Positions 1 to 6,127 of a DNA stretch of 40,908 nucleotides are shown here, piece by piece. The stretch lies in the NCBI GenBank assembly GCA_030837625.1, contig JAUPKF010000008.1, forward strand, positions 1 to 40,908. The letters are read 5' to 3'. Under the pieces are notes generated by a model, which ran no database searches, had not been told where the DNA came from, and saw only the letters and a program-made list of their open reading frames with translations. Within the stretch, counting starts at the first letter, position 1. The number at the start of each line of letters is the position of its first letter. Origin of the DNA: Patescibacteria group bacterium (GTDB taxonomy: Bacteria > Patescibacteriota > Minisyncoccia > Moranbacterales > UBA2206). The translations under genes were made by a program, and so were the position numbers.

Positions 1-14
1 TCACATCGACGGAG

Positions 15-74
<60 letters not shown>

Positions 75-120
75 TGGCTGTTCGCCAATTAAAGCGGTAC
101 GCGAGCTGGGTTCAAACCGT

Positions 121-422
121 AGAGAAGTTGAAAGTTTATAAAGTCATAAGGTTTATAAAGTCGACTTTTGTACAGTTTGAACCCGAGGAAAAAGACATCG
201 TACACGGCGGCTTTTGATAGTAATATCGAAAGTGAAACTAACTAATTTCGGTGAAATCCTCTAAGAAAGGACAACACCGAGGGAATTTGTTTTATACAAA
301 GCCCGTAGAGACTAGATGTTAGTCTCCATAAAATTTTTATGGATGAAGATATAGTCCAATGCACTTAGTAATAAGTGAAATCCCAGTTAAATATGTAGGA
401 GATTTAACGGGACAAGAACATG
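121..422 (+). ncRNA. Group I intron in 23S rRNA (site equivalent to L2593)
   Basis: A 302-nt insertion breaks a highly conserved rRNA segment directly after U120 and ends in G422, as expected for a group I intron (5' splice after U, terminal omega-G). Core-like elements are visible: a P-like stretch TTTCGGTGAAAT (244-255) whose GGTG pairs with CACC of ACACCGAGGG (P4), P7 strands GACTA and TAGTC around GATGAAGATATAGTCC, a P8 hairpin CCATAAA/TTTATGG, a P9 hairpin CACTTAG/ATAAGTG and a further 3' hairpin closing CCC/GGG. Exon bases 108-117 pair with 175-184, making an extended P1. There is no homing endonuclease ORF. Counting from the A-loop (U2552) places the insertion after position 2593, the site of the Chlamydomonas chloroplast LSU intron that encodes I-CreI. 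The subgroup was not assigned. Confidence 0.88.
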
Positions 423-614
423 CGTGAGACAGGTTGGTCTCCTATCTGCTGTAGGCGTCATTGCTTGAGGGAAGTCTTTCCTAGTACGAGAGGACCGGAA
501 AGAACGAACCTCTGGTGTACCGGCTGTTCCGCCAGGAGCATCGTCGGGTAGCTACGTTCGGAAGGGATAACCGCTGAAAGCATATAAGCGGGAAGCCTCT
601 CCCAAGATTAGGCA

Positions 615-718
615 ATCCGCCGCACCAATTTTCCGTACAATCATTAAAGAGCAATTGATAAAGTTTTTTTATTATCATTTGCAATATATGAGTTGTATCG
701 AGAATTGGTGTGGCGGCG
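615..718 (+). other. Enlarged helix 98 of 23S rRNA
   Basis: Where E. coli has a short helix 98, this gene has about 100 nt. The outer arms (617-632 and about 700-716, built on CCGCCGC-ACCAATT and AATTGGTGTGGCGG) are complementary. Inner arms CGTACAA/TTGTATCG and GCAATTGATAA/TTATCATTTGC continue the stem into a single long hairpin. Eukaryotic expansion segment 39 sits at the same helix. I see no splice-like signals, so I read it as a retained expansion rather than a second intron. Confidence 0.7.
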
Positions 719-825
719 ATTTCCTGGAAGATGACCAGGTTGATAGGTCTCAGGTGAAAGCGGAGTGATCCGTTGAGCCGAGAGATACTAATAAGTTGAA
801 CATTATCTCTCTTGAAGTCATGCAG

Positions 826-1000
826 CATGAAACACAAAACATGAAACAATTTTTAGGAATGTTTCGTGTTGCGTGCTACGTGTTGCGTGACAAGTTAGCA
901 GTTAGCAGTCTCTAAACTCATGAAACATGAAACATGAAACATGAAGCATTTTTTTAAATATTGCTTTATGTTGTATGTTTCATGTTGCGTGTTTTGTGAT
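826..1000. repeat. Two inverted arrays of CATGAAA-type heptamers
   Basis: Downstream of 23S there are two back-to-back hairpins built from 7-base units. The first has CATGAAACA-like units at 826-847 and GTTTCGTGTTGCGTG-like units at 861-890. The second has CATGAAA units at 919-949 and the inverse at 961-995. Arms within each pair are complementary over roughly 20-30 nt with T-rich loops. They may help process the rRNA precursor or may simply be mobile simple repeats; the same heptamer type recurs inside a glycosyltransferase gene at 11925-11957. Confidence 0.75.
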
Positions 1001-1002
1001 TT

Positions 1003-1110
1003 ATGGGAAAGTACAAAAAGAGTTTTCGTTTTATCCTGACCATTTTTGGAGTTATTATGGTCACGATCGCGATGTTTATGTTTTTTTCTCCTGTTATAAA
1101 CGCATTTTAA
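1003..1110 (+). CDS. 35-residue single-pass membrane mini-protein inside the rRNA operon
   Basis: An ATG-initiated frame of 35 codons ends in TAA between 23S and 5S. The product has a basic N-terminus (MGKYKKSFRF) followed by one long hydrophobic segment of about 22 residues ending near PVINAF. This is a classic small inner-membrane protein layout. No Shine-Dalgarno sequence is apparent. The composition (Lys/Arg then Ile/Val/Phe/Met) is unlikely for random sequence, but no family is recognised, so function is unknown. It would be co-transcribed with the rRNA unless it has its own promoter. Confidence 0.55.
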   Translation: MGKYKKSFRFILTIFGVIMVTIAMFMFFSPVINAF

Positions 1111-1198
1111 ATTCATAATTCTCGGCGCTTCTAGCGACAGAGAAACACCTGATCCCATTTCTTCATCCCCCCACCAATTTTTCCTTTAAATTTAGAAT

Positions 1199-1311
1199 TC
1201 CTGGTGCTACTAACGAAGTGGAAACACCTCTTTCCATTCCGAACAGAGCAGTTAAGCACTTCCGTGCCGATGGTAGCCCTTAATTGAGCGAGAGTAGGTC
1301 AGTGCCAGGTA
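1199..1311 (+). rRNA. rrf: 5S ribosomal RNA (intact inner copy)
   Basis: About 113 nt with all standard 5S landmarks: helix I arms CCTGGTGC and GTGCCAGG (with G-U pairs), GGAAACACC, CCATTCCGAACAGAGCAGTTAAGC and CCGATGGTAG. Its last third (1269-1306) is identical except for one base to the matching part of the split outer 5S (1402-1439), which suggests recent duplication or gene conversion. The flanks TAAATTTA and TGAATTTA add to helix I, and the outer inverted repeat of C/G runs makes a second concentric stem. This is the copy expected to be functional. Confidence 0.92.
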
Positions 1312-1357
1312 TTGTGAATTTAATTAAATTGGTGGGGGGGGACGGGCTCAGCAGTTT

Positions 1358-1385
1358 CCGCCATAGGCGGATCAGCCTTTGGCTG
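1358..1385. repeat. 28-bp double-hairpin palindromic element (copy 1)
   Basis: The layout is CCGCC-3-GGCGG-2-CAGCC-3-GGCTG, that is two adjacent 5-bp hairpins with 3-nt loops separated by 2 nt. It interrupts the 3' half of the split 5S gene between GCAGTT and AAGCC. The same geometry recurs at 32911, 32965, 33049 and 37115. Confidence 0.85.
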
Positions 1386-1469
1386 AAAGCCTGTCAGCGC
1401 TGATGGTAGCCCTTAATTGAGCGAGAGTAAGTCAGTGCCGAGAATTATGAATTTAACTTGAGGTAAAAG

Positions 1470-1493
1470 ATGCCGATTGATGGCATTTTTTTA
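1470..1493 (+). terminator. Intrinsic terminator of the rRNA operon
   Basis: A short hairpin ATGCC/GGCAT is followed by a run of T residues, placed just after the last 5S fragment. It overlaps the promoter of the next gene. Confidence 0.65.
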
Positions 1494-1505
1494 TTGTGCT
1501 AAAAT
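1477..1505 (+). promoter_or_regulatory. Sigma70-type promoter with extended -10
   Basis: TTGATG, a 17-nt spacer and TAAAAT preceded by TGC. The predicted start is near 1512, leaving about a 28-nt leader to the ATG at 1540. The -35 box lies inside the rRNA terminator hairpin. Confidence 0.6.
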
Positions 1506-1539
1506 AAGTATGCGAATGCGCATATACGAATAGTTATTT

Positions 1540-2361
1540 ATGGAAAAGTCTGTACGAAAAAGAATTATAATTGCTGCCGCTTATCTGGCTGTTTTTGCGC
1601 TTGTTGTTTTCGGGATATATTCCCTGCTGAAGCCAGAGGAAACTTGCGTTGACGGAGTCAAGAATCAAAACGAGGAAGACATCGATTGCGGCGGAGTTTG
1701 CAAAAAATGCGAAAAGATGGAGGCGCTCGACTTGAAAATTATCAACTACGGTTTTTTGGAAAGCGGCGCGCCAGGAGAATATGATTTCTGGGCAATGCTG
1801 GAAAATCCAAACGGCACCCTCGGTACGGGAAAGTTTCGTTACGAAGCTATCTTCAAAGATGCCGAAGGCCGCGTTATTTCCCAAAAGACGGGAGAAAGTT
1901 TTATCCTTCCCGGAGAGAAGAAATACATCGTAGAGAATAATATTTTGTCCCCAGACCGTCCCGTGTCGGCTGAAATAAAGCTGAAAGAAGCGGAGTGGGT
2001 GGAGTTTATTGATTTTTTTGAAGAACCAAACCTGAAGGTAATCAACAAAAAGTATGAGCAAATCACTTCGGGAGTCGGTTTTTCCCAGGCCGTCGGTCTT
2101 TTGAAAAATGAAAGTCCATATGACTTTGATTTGATAACCATACGGGTGGTTCTTAGGGATGCGTCCGGAAAAGTGCTAGCTGTCAATTCCACTGAGATGA
2201 GGACAGTGAGGTCGGGAGACGAGAGAGGATTTGAAGTTGATTGGCCAGGCAGTTTTCCGGGTGATGTGAGCGCGGTGGATGTTCAGCCGGAAGTGAATAT
2301 CTTCAGTTCGGAGGCTTTTCTGAAAAGTAATTTTAGGACGCGGGCATTCCAGAGATACTAA
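1540..2361 (+). CDS. Membrane-anchored exported protein with Cys-rich DG motif, function unknown
   Basis: 273 residues. A basic N-terminus is followed by one hydrophobic segment (about residues 9-29), so the rest should lie outside the membrane. Directly after it comes a motif TCVDGVKNQNEEDIDCGG and then VCKKC. This TC-DG-KN-xE-DIDCGG-C-C pattern is a short cysteine-rich segment common in surface proteins of CPR bacteria and archaea. The remaining ~200 residues look like beta-sandwich sequence, possibly two related halves (FWAMLENPNGTLG and VGLLKNESPYDFD). It is the first gene after the rRNA operon, has its own promoter and is followed by rodA. Partner and function are unknown. Confidence 0.85.
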   Translation: MEKSVRKRIIIAAAYLAVFALVVFGIYSLLKPEETCVDGVKNQNEEDIDCGGVCKKCEKMEALDLKIINYGFLESGAPGEYDFWAMLENPNGTLGTGKFRYEAIFKDAEGRVISQKTGESFILPGEKKYIVENNILSPDRPVSAEIKLKEAEWVEFIDFFEEPNLKVINKKYEQITSGVGFSQAVGLLKNESPYDFDLITIRVVLRDASGKVLAVNSTEMRTVRSGDERGFEVDWPGSFPGDVSAVDVQPEVNIFSSEAFLKSNFRTRAFQRY

Positions 2362-2392
2362 AAGTTTATAAAGTTCATAAGGTTTGTAAAAT
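2359..2392. repeat. 9-mer repeat (AAGTTTATA type) shared with the 23S intron
   Basis: Three degenerate 9-base units (AAGTTTATA, AAGTTCATA, AGGTTTGTA) lie between the stop codon at 2361 and rodA. A nearly identical array lies inside the P1 loop of the 23S intron at about 131-160. Confidence 0.75.
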
Positions 2393-2435
2393 TGTAGAGT
2401 AGGGGCTTGGCATTTAGGTGCCTTTTTATATCCAT

Positions 2436-3521
2436 ATGAAAAAATTGTGGCAGCTTGACTGGATAATGAACGTGGCAATTTTTTTGCTTTTAGCTTTGGG
2501 TTTCTTGGCTCTTTACAGCACGTCTTTTGACGGAGCGTCTTTTATTTCCATGAACTTTAGAAAGCAGATGATTTCTTGCGCCATCGGAGTTGCTCTTATG
2601 CTTGGTCTGGCTTTTTACGATTATCGGACCATCGGGGTGTTTTCCACTAAGCTTTATTTTGGGTTGGTAGCCGTGCTTATTTTGGTGATATTTTTTGGGC
2701 GCACTGTCAGGGGTACTACCGGTTGGATAGGAATTAGTTCGTTTAATATCCAACCCGTGGAAATTGCCAAGCTTGTCATGATTATTTTTGTGGCCCGCTT
2801 TTTGAGCAAGAAAAAAACCGAACTAAGCTCCGCTACTCGCGTTATTTCCTCTTTGGCGCTGGTTTCAATCCCGATTCTTCTGATCCTTCAACAACCCGAT
2901 TTCGGTTCGGCGGCGGTCATTGGCGCCGTTTGGGTGGCGATGCTTTTAGCTTCAGAAATAAATAAAAAGAATATCGCCGCGATTATTATCATTGGCGCCG
3001 TGGCTTCGGTATCCGGCTGGTCATTGCTTAAGAATTACCAAAAAGAGAGGATAGTGAATTTTATAAAGCCGGAAAATGACCCTCAGGGGAGCGGCTATAA
3101 TGTTATTCAATCCATAGTGGCAGTGGGATCGGGTAAAATAATGGGGAAAGGTTTGGGACATGGCTCCCAATCACAATTGAATTTTTTGCCGGAAAAGCAT
3201 ACAGATTTTATTTTCGCGGTTATTTCCGAAGAGTTGGGTTTTTTGGGAGCTGGAGCAGTCTTCGTCCTTTTTGGAATATTGTTTTTTCGGATGAAGGAAA
3301 TTGCCAGGACATCGCGGGATAATTTTGGCTATCTTGTGTCAGTGGGGATAATCATTATGGTCGCTTTTCAAATGCTGGTCAATATTGGTATGAATATCGG
3401 GGTGATGCCGGTAGCGGGAGTCCCACTGCCTTATTTGAGCTATGGAGGAAGCTCCTTGGTCGCAATTTTGGCCGCTTCAGGTATTTTGCAAAGTATCTAT
3501 TTGAGAAGAATAAAAACTTGA
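2436..3521 (+). CDS. rodA: RodA/FtsW-family (SEDS) peptidoglycan polymerase, probably RodA
   Basis: A multi-pass membrane protein of about 361 residues (roughly ten hydrophobic segments) with SEDS signatures: GTTGWI, QQPDFGSA, DPQGSGYN, LPEKHTDFIFAV followed by SEELGF, and the C-terminal VPLPYLSYGGSS. SEDS proteins polymerise lipid II into glycan strands; RodA works with MreB in side-wall synthesis and FtsW at the septum. The DW-start (QLDWIMN) and the presence of mreB in the window favour RodA. I chose the ATG at 2436, where MKKLWQLDW starts in typical RodA fashion; a GTG at 2418 would add six residues. Its stop codon overlaps the -35 box of the rplY promoter. Confidence 0.9.
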   Translation: MKKLWQLDWIMNVAIFLLLALGFLALYSTSFDGASFISMNFRKQMISCAIGVALMLGLAFYDYRTIGVFSTKLYFGLVAVLILVIFFGRTVRGTTGWIGISSFNIQPVEIAKLVMIIFVARFLSKKKTELSSATRVISSLALVSIPILLILQQPDFGSAAVIGAVWVAMLLASEINKKNIAAIIIIGAVASVSGWSLLKNYQKERIVNFIKPENDPQGSGYNVIQSIVAVGSGKIMGKGLGHGSQSQLNFLPEKHTDFIFAVISEELGFLGAGAVFVLFGILFFRMKEIARTSRDNFGYLVSVGIIIMVAFQMLVNIGMNIGVMPVAGVPLPYLSYGGSSLVAILAASGILQSIYLRRIKT

Positions 3522-3546
3522 CCTAGCGCGTATTTGTTGCTAAAAT
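3518..3546 (+). promoter_or_regulatory. Strong promoter for the L25 gene
   Basis: TTGACC, a 17-nt spacer and TAAAAT with TGC extension. The predicted start is near 3553, giving about a 35-nt leader to the ATG at 3588. The -35 box overlaps the rodA stop codon. Confidence 0.75.
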
Positions 3547-3587
3547 CGTGGAATACGAGCTTTTAATTTTAATATGGAAATTACATT

Positions 3588-4268
3588 ATGGATAAAGTCA
3601 AATTGGAATCCAAAATCAGGGATGTATTTGGGCGCAAAGTGAAAAAAGGCAGGAAAGAAGGGATGGTCCCCGGGGTGGTCTACGGCAAGGAGACTAAGCC
3701 GGAAAGCATCTGGGTGAATAGCTTGGATTTTTCAAGGTTGGTAAAAAAGTCCGGAGAAAGCACGGTGATTGAGCTTGAAGTGGAGGGAAGCAAAGAAAAG
3801 CATAACGTCCTTATTTATGATATTCAAAACGATCCGGTTAGCGGCAACTATCTTCATGTCGACTTTTTCAAAATCAGGATGGACGAAGAGATTGAAACCG
3901 GAGTGGAATTGGTGTATGTGGGAGAGTCCCCGGCGGTTAAGGAATCGGGCGGAATGCTGGTGAAAAATATGGACGAAATTGAAGTGAAATGTTTGCCTGC
4001 CGATTTGCCTTCGGAAATCAAAGTAGATATTTCCGGCCTTAAAACTTTTGATGATTATATTTATGTCAAGGACTTGAATGTTTCCGGTAAAGTCAAGATT
4101 GATCTTGATCCGGAAACGGTGGTTGCGCTGGTTATGCCTCCTCGCTCTGAGGAAGAATTGGGCAAATTGGAGGAAAAGGTAGAAGCGGACGTGACCAAGG
4201 TGGAAGGCGTGGTGAAGGAAACAGCCCCGGCCGAAGAGGAAGGCAAAAAGGGGGAAAACAAGAAATAG
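3588..4268 (+). CDS. rplY: 50S ribosomal protein L25 (general stress protein Ctc type)
   Basis: 226 residues. The N-terminal L25 domain (about 1-92) has VPGVVYG, VLIYDIQNDPVSG and LHVDFFKI, and is followed by the CTC-type TL5 domain (KCLPADLP, DISGLK, VALVMPP) and a charged Glu/Lys tail. L25 binds 5S rRNA on the 50S central protuberance; long Ctc-type forms are usual outside enterobacteria. It has its own strong promoter and a clear intrinsic terminator, so it is a single-gene unit. The proximity to the 5S locus is suggestive but not evidence of coupling. No Shine-Dalgarno sequence is obvious before the ATG. Confidence 0.95.
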   Translation: MDKVKLESKIRDVFGRKVKKGRKEGMVPGVVYGKETKPESIWVNSLDFSRLVKKSGESTVIELEVEGSKEKHNVLIYDIQNDPVSGNYLHVDFFKIRMDEEIETGVELVYVGESPAVKESGGMLVKNMDEIEVKCLPADLPSEIKVDISGLKTFDDYIYVKDLNVSGKVKIDLDPETVVALVMPPRSEEELGKLEEKVEADVTKVEGVVKETAPAEEEGKKGENKK

Positions 4269-4295
4269 ACCCTGCAATAAATAGTTTCGATGCAA

Positions 4296-4327
4296 AGAAG
4301 CGGCAATAATACTGCCGCTTCTTTTTA
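4296..4327 (+). terminator. Intrinsic terminator after rplY
   Basis: A perfect stem AGAAGCGGCA/TGCCGCTTCT with a 7-nt loop, followed directly by a T-rich tract. Confidence 0.9.
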
Positions 4328-4341
4328 TTTTTTCATTTTTT

Positions 4342-4350
4342 TGCTATGAT
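4342..4350 (+). promoter_or_regulatory. Extended -10 promoter, very short leader
   Basis: TGCTATGAT. A start 7 nt downstream would be at 4357, only 9 nt before the ATG at 4366, too short for a Shine-Dalgarno site. Confidence 0.55.
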
Positions 4351-4365
4351 AGAATCAATCGAAAT

Positions 4366-6078
4366 ATGAGTTCTAAAAACGACACAAAACAAAATAAAGA
4401 CAGCAGGGAGGTCGACCAACTTGTAAAAAACACCCGTTCCTTTTGGGAAAAAGATTTGGTGTTTATCAAAAAGTCTCGCGTAAAAACGTGGAAAGTCGTT
4501 TTTGCTTTGGCTTTTACAGCCGGGGCGATAGCAGCTTTTGCCTGGGTTGTTCATTTGCGTCTTGAAGTTCATTCCAAGGCTAACGTTAGCATAAAATCTC
4601 CTCTTATGTCGGTTATGAAAACCAAGGGCTGCGTGACTGATGGAATTCTGACCGGATCCGGCGGAGACACGGAGGGTCTTATTGACATGATAAATCGGTC
4701 GGAGTGCGTCTATCTTCACCGTTCTGTCGAGACCTGGCTTTCTCCGCCGAATTTTGAGCTGATTTCAAAAAACATTGGCAAAATCGAAAAAAAGAACATG
4801 ATTTATGGCATGTTTTTGGCCGAAGCCATCGACCCCGACGCCGATTATTATTATCCGGACGAGAAGAGAGCATTTGATTTTTCCAAGATGTGCCGCAAGA
4901 AAAGCCAGGGTTTTTGGGGGGAAGGAACTTGCAAGGCTGACATGGGCAGTGAAGAGTACCGGAAGTATCTGAAATATATTTCTGAAAAGGCTATCGACGC
5001 GGGCGTACAAACATTTTTGTTCGGCCAAATTCATTTCCAGGATAAAAGCAATTCTTTGTTTTCCAAGGCGGGGAAAATAGTAGCTGATATGAGAAGCTAC
5101 GCTGCTGAAAAAGGCCGCCCGATTGTTATCGGGGCGCAAACTAACGATATTACCGATTCGGATTACTTGGGCATTTTTGATTATATCGAAGGAGGCGTGG
5201 GCGAAAATTCCGAAGGGCAATTAGAAGACGGTCCGTGCTTTTCCGGCTGGTCAAATAAGGACTATTGCTGGGCGCTTTTGTGGCATTCTAAATTTTCCTC
5301 CCGCGCCAATGATGTCATATTGAATTTTGATTGGAGCGGTTTCAAAAACGATGATATGAGTATCTTTGCCCAAATGGATAGGGCGAAAAGGATTAAGACT
5401 ACGGAAAACTTGTATGACTTTTTTACAACCAAAAATATGGGTTTTATGCTTCCTTATCTTGCGGTTATCAATGATGACGTCGGGTGCAAGGGCCCGGCGA
5501 GCAACTATTACGCGGCTTCAAATAAATATTCCTGCCGCGATGAAGACGCTTTCAACGCCATTTTAAAAAAAGGAGGCTCGGCTTTGGCTGTCGCGGAAAA
5601 GGAAGAGGTCGCGGAGGCTGTTTCCGAAAATGCGGTCGGAACCGCGAAAGATGGAAACGCGCCAGCAGAATTGAGTAGCGGCGTTTCTGGAGAGCCTGGG
5701 GAGAAAAAAGCCGTTGTACCGGTGGCATTGGAGAAAAACAGCCAGGACAATTTTGAGTTTGTCAGTCGAATTGTTCCGGAAGAGATGATAGCCGGCTATC
5801 GTTATCAAGTTTCAATTACTGTAAAAAACAACAGTGATTCCGTTTGGACCAAGGAAGCGGGCTATTATTTAGGAACCAAGGAAGAAGCATGGAATCAAGA
5901 CGTTGAGCTCGGTTCAGGTGAAGCGGTCGCTCCAGGGCAAATCAAAACATTCACATTTGAAGTTTTCGCGCCGAGTGAACCTGGAGAATACGGTTTTTCT
6001 TGGCAAATGGGTCGAAAGGAGGGCGGTTTGTTTGGAAAAGCCGTGGAAAATGTCAAAATGAAGGTTGTTTTGGAATAA
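4366..6078 (+). CDS. Membrane-anchored barrel-like protein with C-terminal NBR1-like Ig domain
   Basis: 570 residues. A charged cytoplasmic tail of about 40 residues precedes one membrane segment (about 43-66). The extracellular part (about 70-400) has alternating strand/helix character with acidic-aromatic stretches (IYGMFLAEA, VQTFLFGQIH, VILNFDWSGF), as in TIM-barrel glycosidase-like proteins, but no family is securely recognised. After an Ala/Glu-rich linker, residues about 460-570 look like the Ig-like FW domain known from NBR1: conserved Trp (SVWTKEAGY), an APG turn (EAVAPGQIKTFTF), then APSEPGEYGFSWQM. Several Cys pairs suggest extracellular disulfides. It has a likely promoter and precedes a lytic transglycosylase, so a role at the cell wall or surface is inferred. 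Confidence 0.8.
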   Translation: MSSKNDTKQNKDSREVDQLVKNTRSFWEKDLVFIKKSRVKTWKVVFALAFTAGAIAAFAWVVHLRLEVHSKANVSIKSPLMSVMKTKGCVTDGILTGSGGDTEGLIDMINRSECVYLHRSVETWLSPPNFELISKNIGKIEKKNMIYGMFLAEAIDPDADYYYPDEKRAFDFSKMCRKKSQGFWGEGTCKADMGSEEYRKYLKYISEKAIDAGVQTFLFGQIHFQDKSNSLFSKAGKIVADMRSYAAEKGRPIVIGAQTNDITDSDYLGIFDYIEGGVGENSEGQLEDGPCFSGWSNKDYCWALLWHSKFSSRANDVILNFDWSGFKNDDMSIFAQMDRAKRIKTTENLYDFFTTKNMGFMLPYLAVINDDVGCKGPASNYYAASNKYSCRDEDAFNAILKKGGSALAVAEKEEVAEAVSENAVGTAKDGNAPAELSSGVSGEPGEKKAVVPVALEKNSQDNFEFVSRIVPEEMIAGYRYQVSITVKNNSDSVWTKEAGYYLGTKEEAWNQDVELGSGEAVAPGQIKTFTFEVFAPSEPGEYGFSWQMGRKEGGLFGKAVENVKMKVVLE

Positions 6079-6106
6079 TGAACCCATGGCCAAAATACGC
6101 AAGTCT

Positions 6107-6115
6107 TGGTATAAT
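6107..6115 (+). promoter_or_regulatory. Consensus extended -10 promoter, near-leaderless
   Basis: TGGTATAAT, a perfect extended -10 box. The predicted start at about 6122 is 6 nt before the ATG at 6128. Confidence 0.65.
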
Positions 6116-6127
6116 GCGGATAGCTGT

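Larger units (their letters stand above)
1119..1445 (+). pseudogene. Split 5S rRNA gene that encloses another 5S gene
   Basis: The 5' half (1119-1161, with TAGCGACAGAGAAACACC and GATCCCATT) and the 3' half (1343-1445, with GGGCTCAGCAG, GTCAGCGCTGATGGTAG and GAGAGTAAGTCAGTGCCGAG) match the two ends of a canonical 5S rRNA. The ends pair as an extended helix I: 1112-1126 is the exact reverse complement of 1435-1449. The middle, near loop C, is interrupted by about 180 nt that carry a whole intact 5S copy bordered by an inverted repeat (1167-1180 and 1326-1341). A 28-bp palindrome further interrupts the 3' half (1358-1385). It is probably a pseudogene unless the insert is removed from the RNA. 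Confidence 0.75.

Noticed and set aside
615-718. A second intron in 23S rRNA
   Set aside because: The segment sits at helix 98, its arms continue the helix, and it lacks P4/P7-type core strands and a terminal omega-G context, so a helix expansion is simpler.
481-849. Minus-strand frame of 122 codons over the 23S 3' end
   Set aside because: It lies on 23S rRNA and the spacer repeat; no start signal and no protein-like composition.
6065-6127. TTG at 6065 as start of the lytic transglycosylase
   Set aside because: It overlaps the upstream gene and would bury the signal peptide behind a polar extension; ATG 6128 follows a consensus -10 box.
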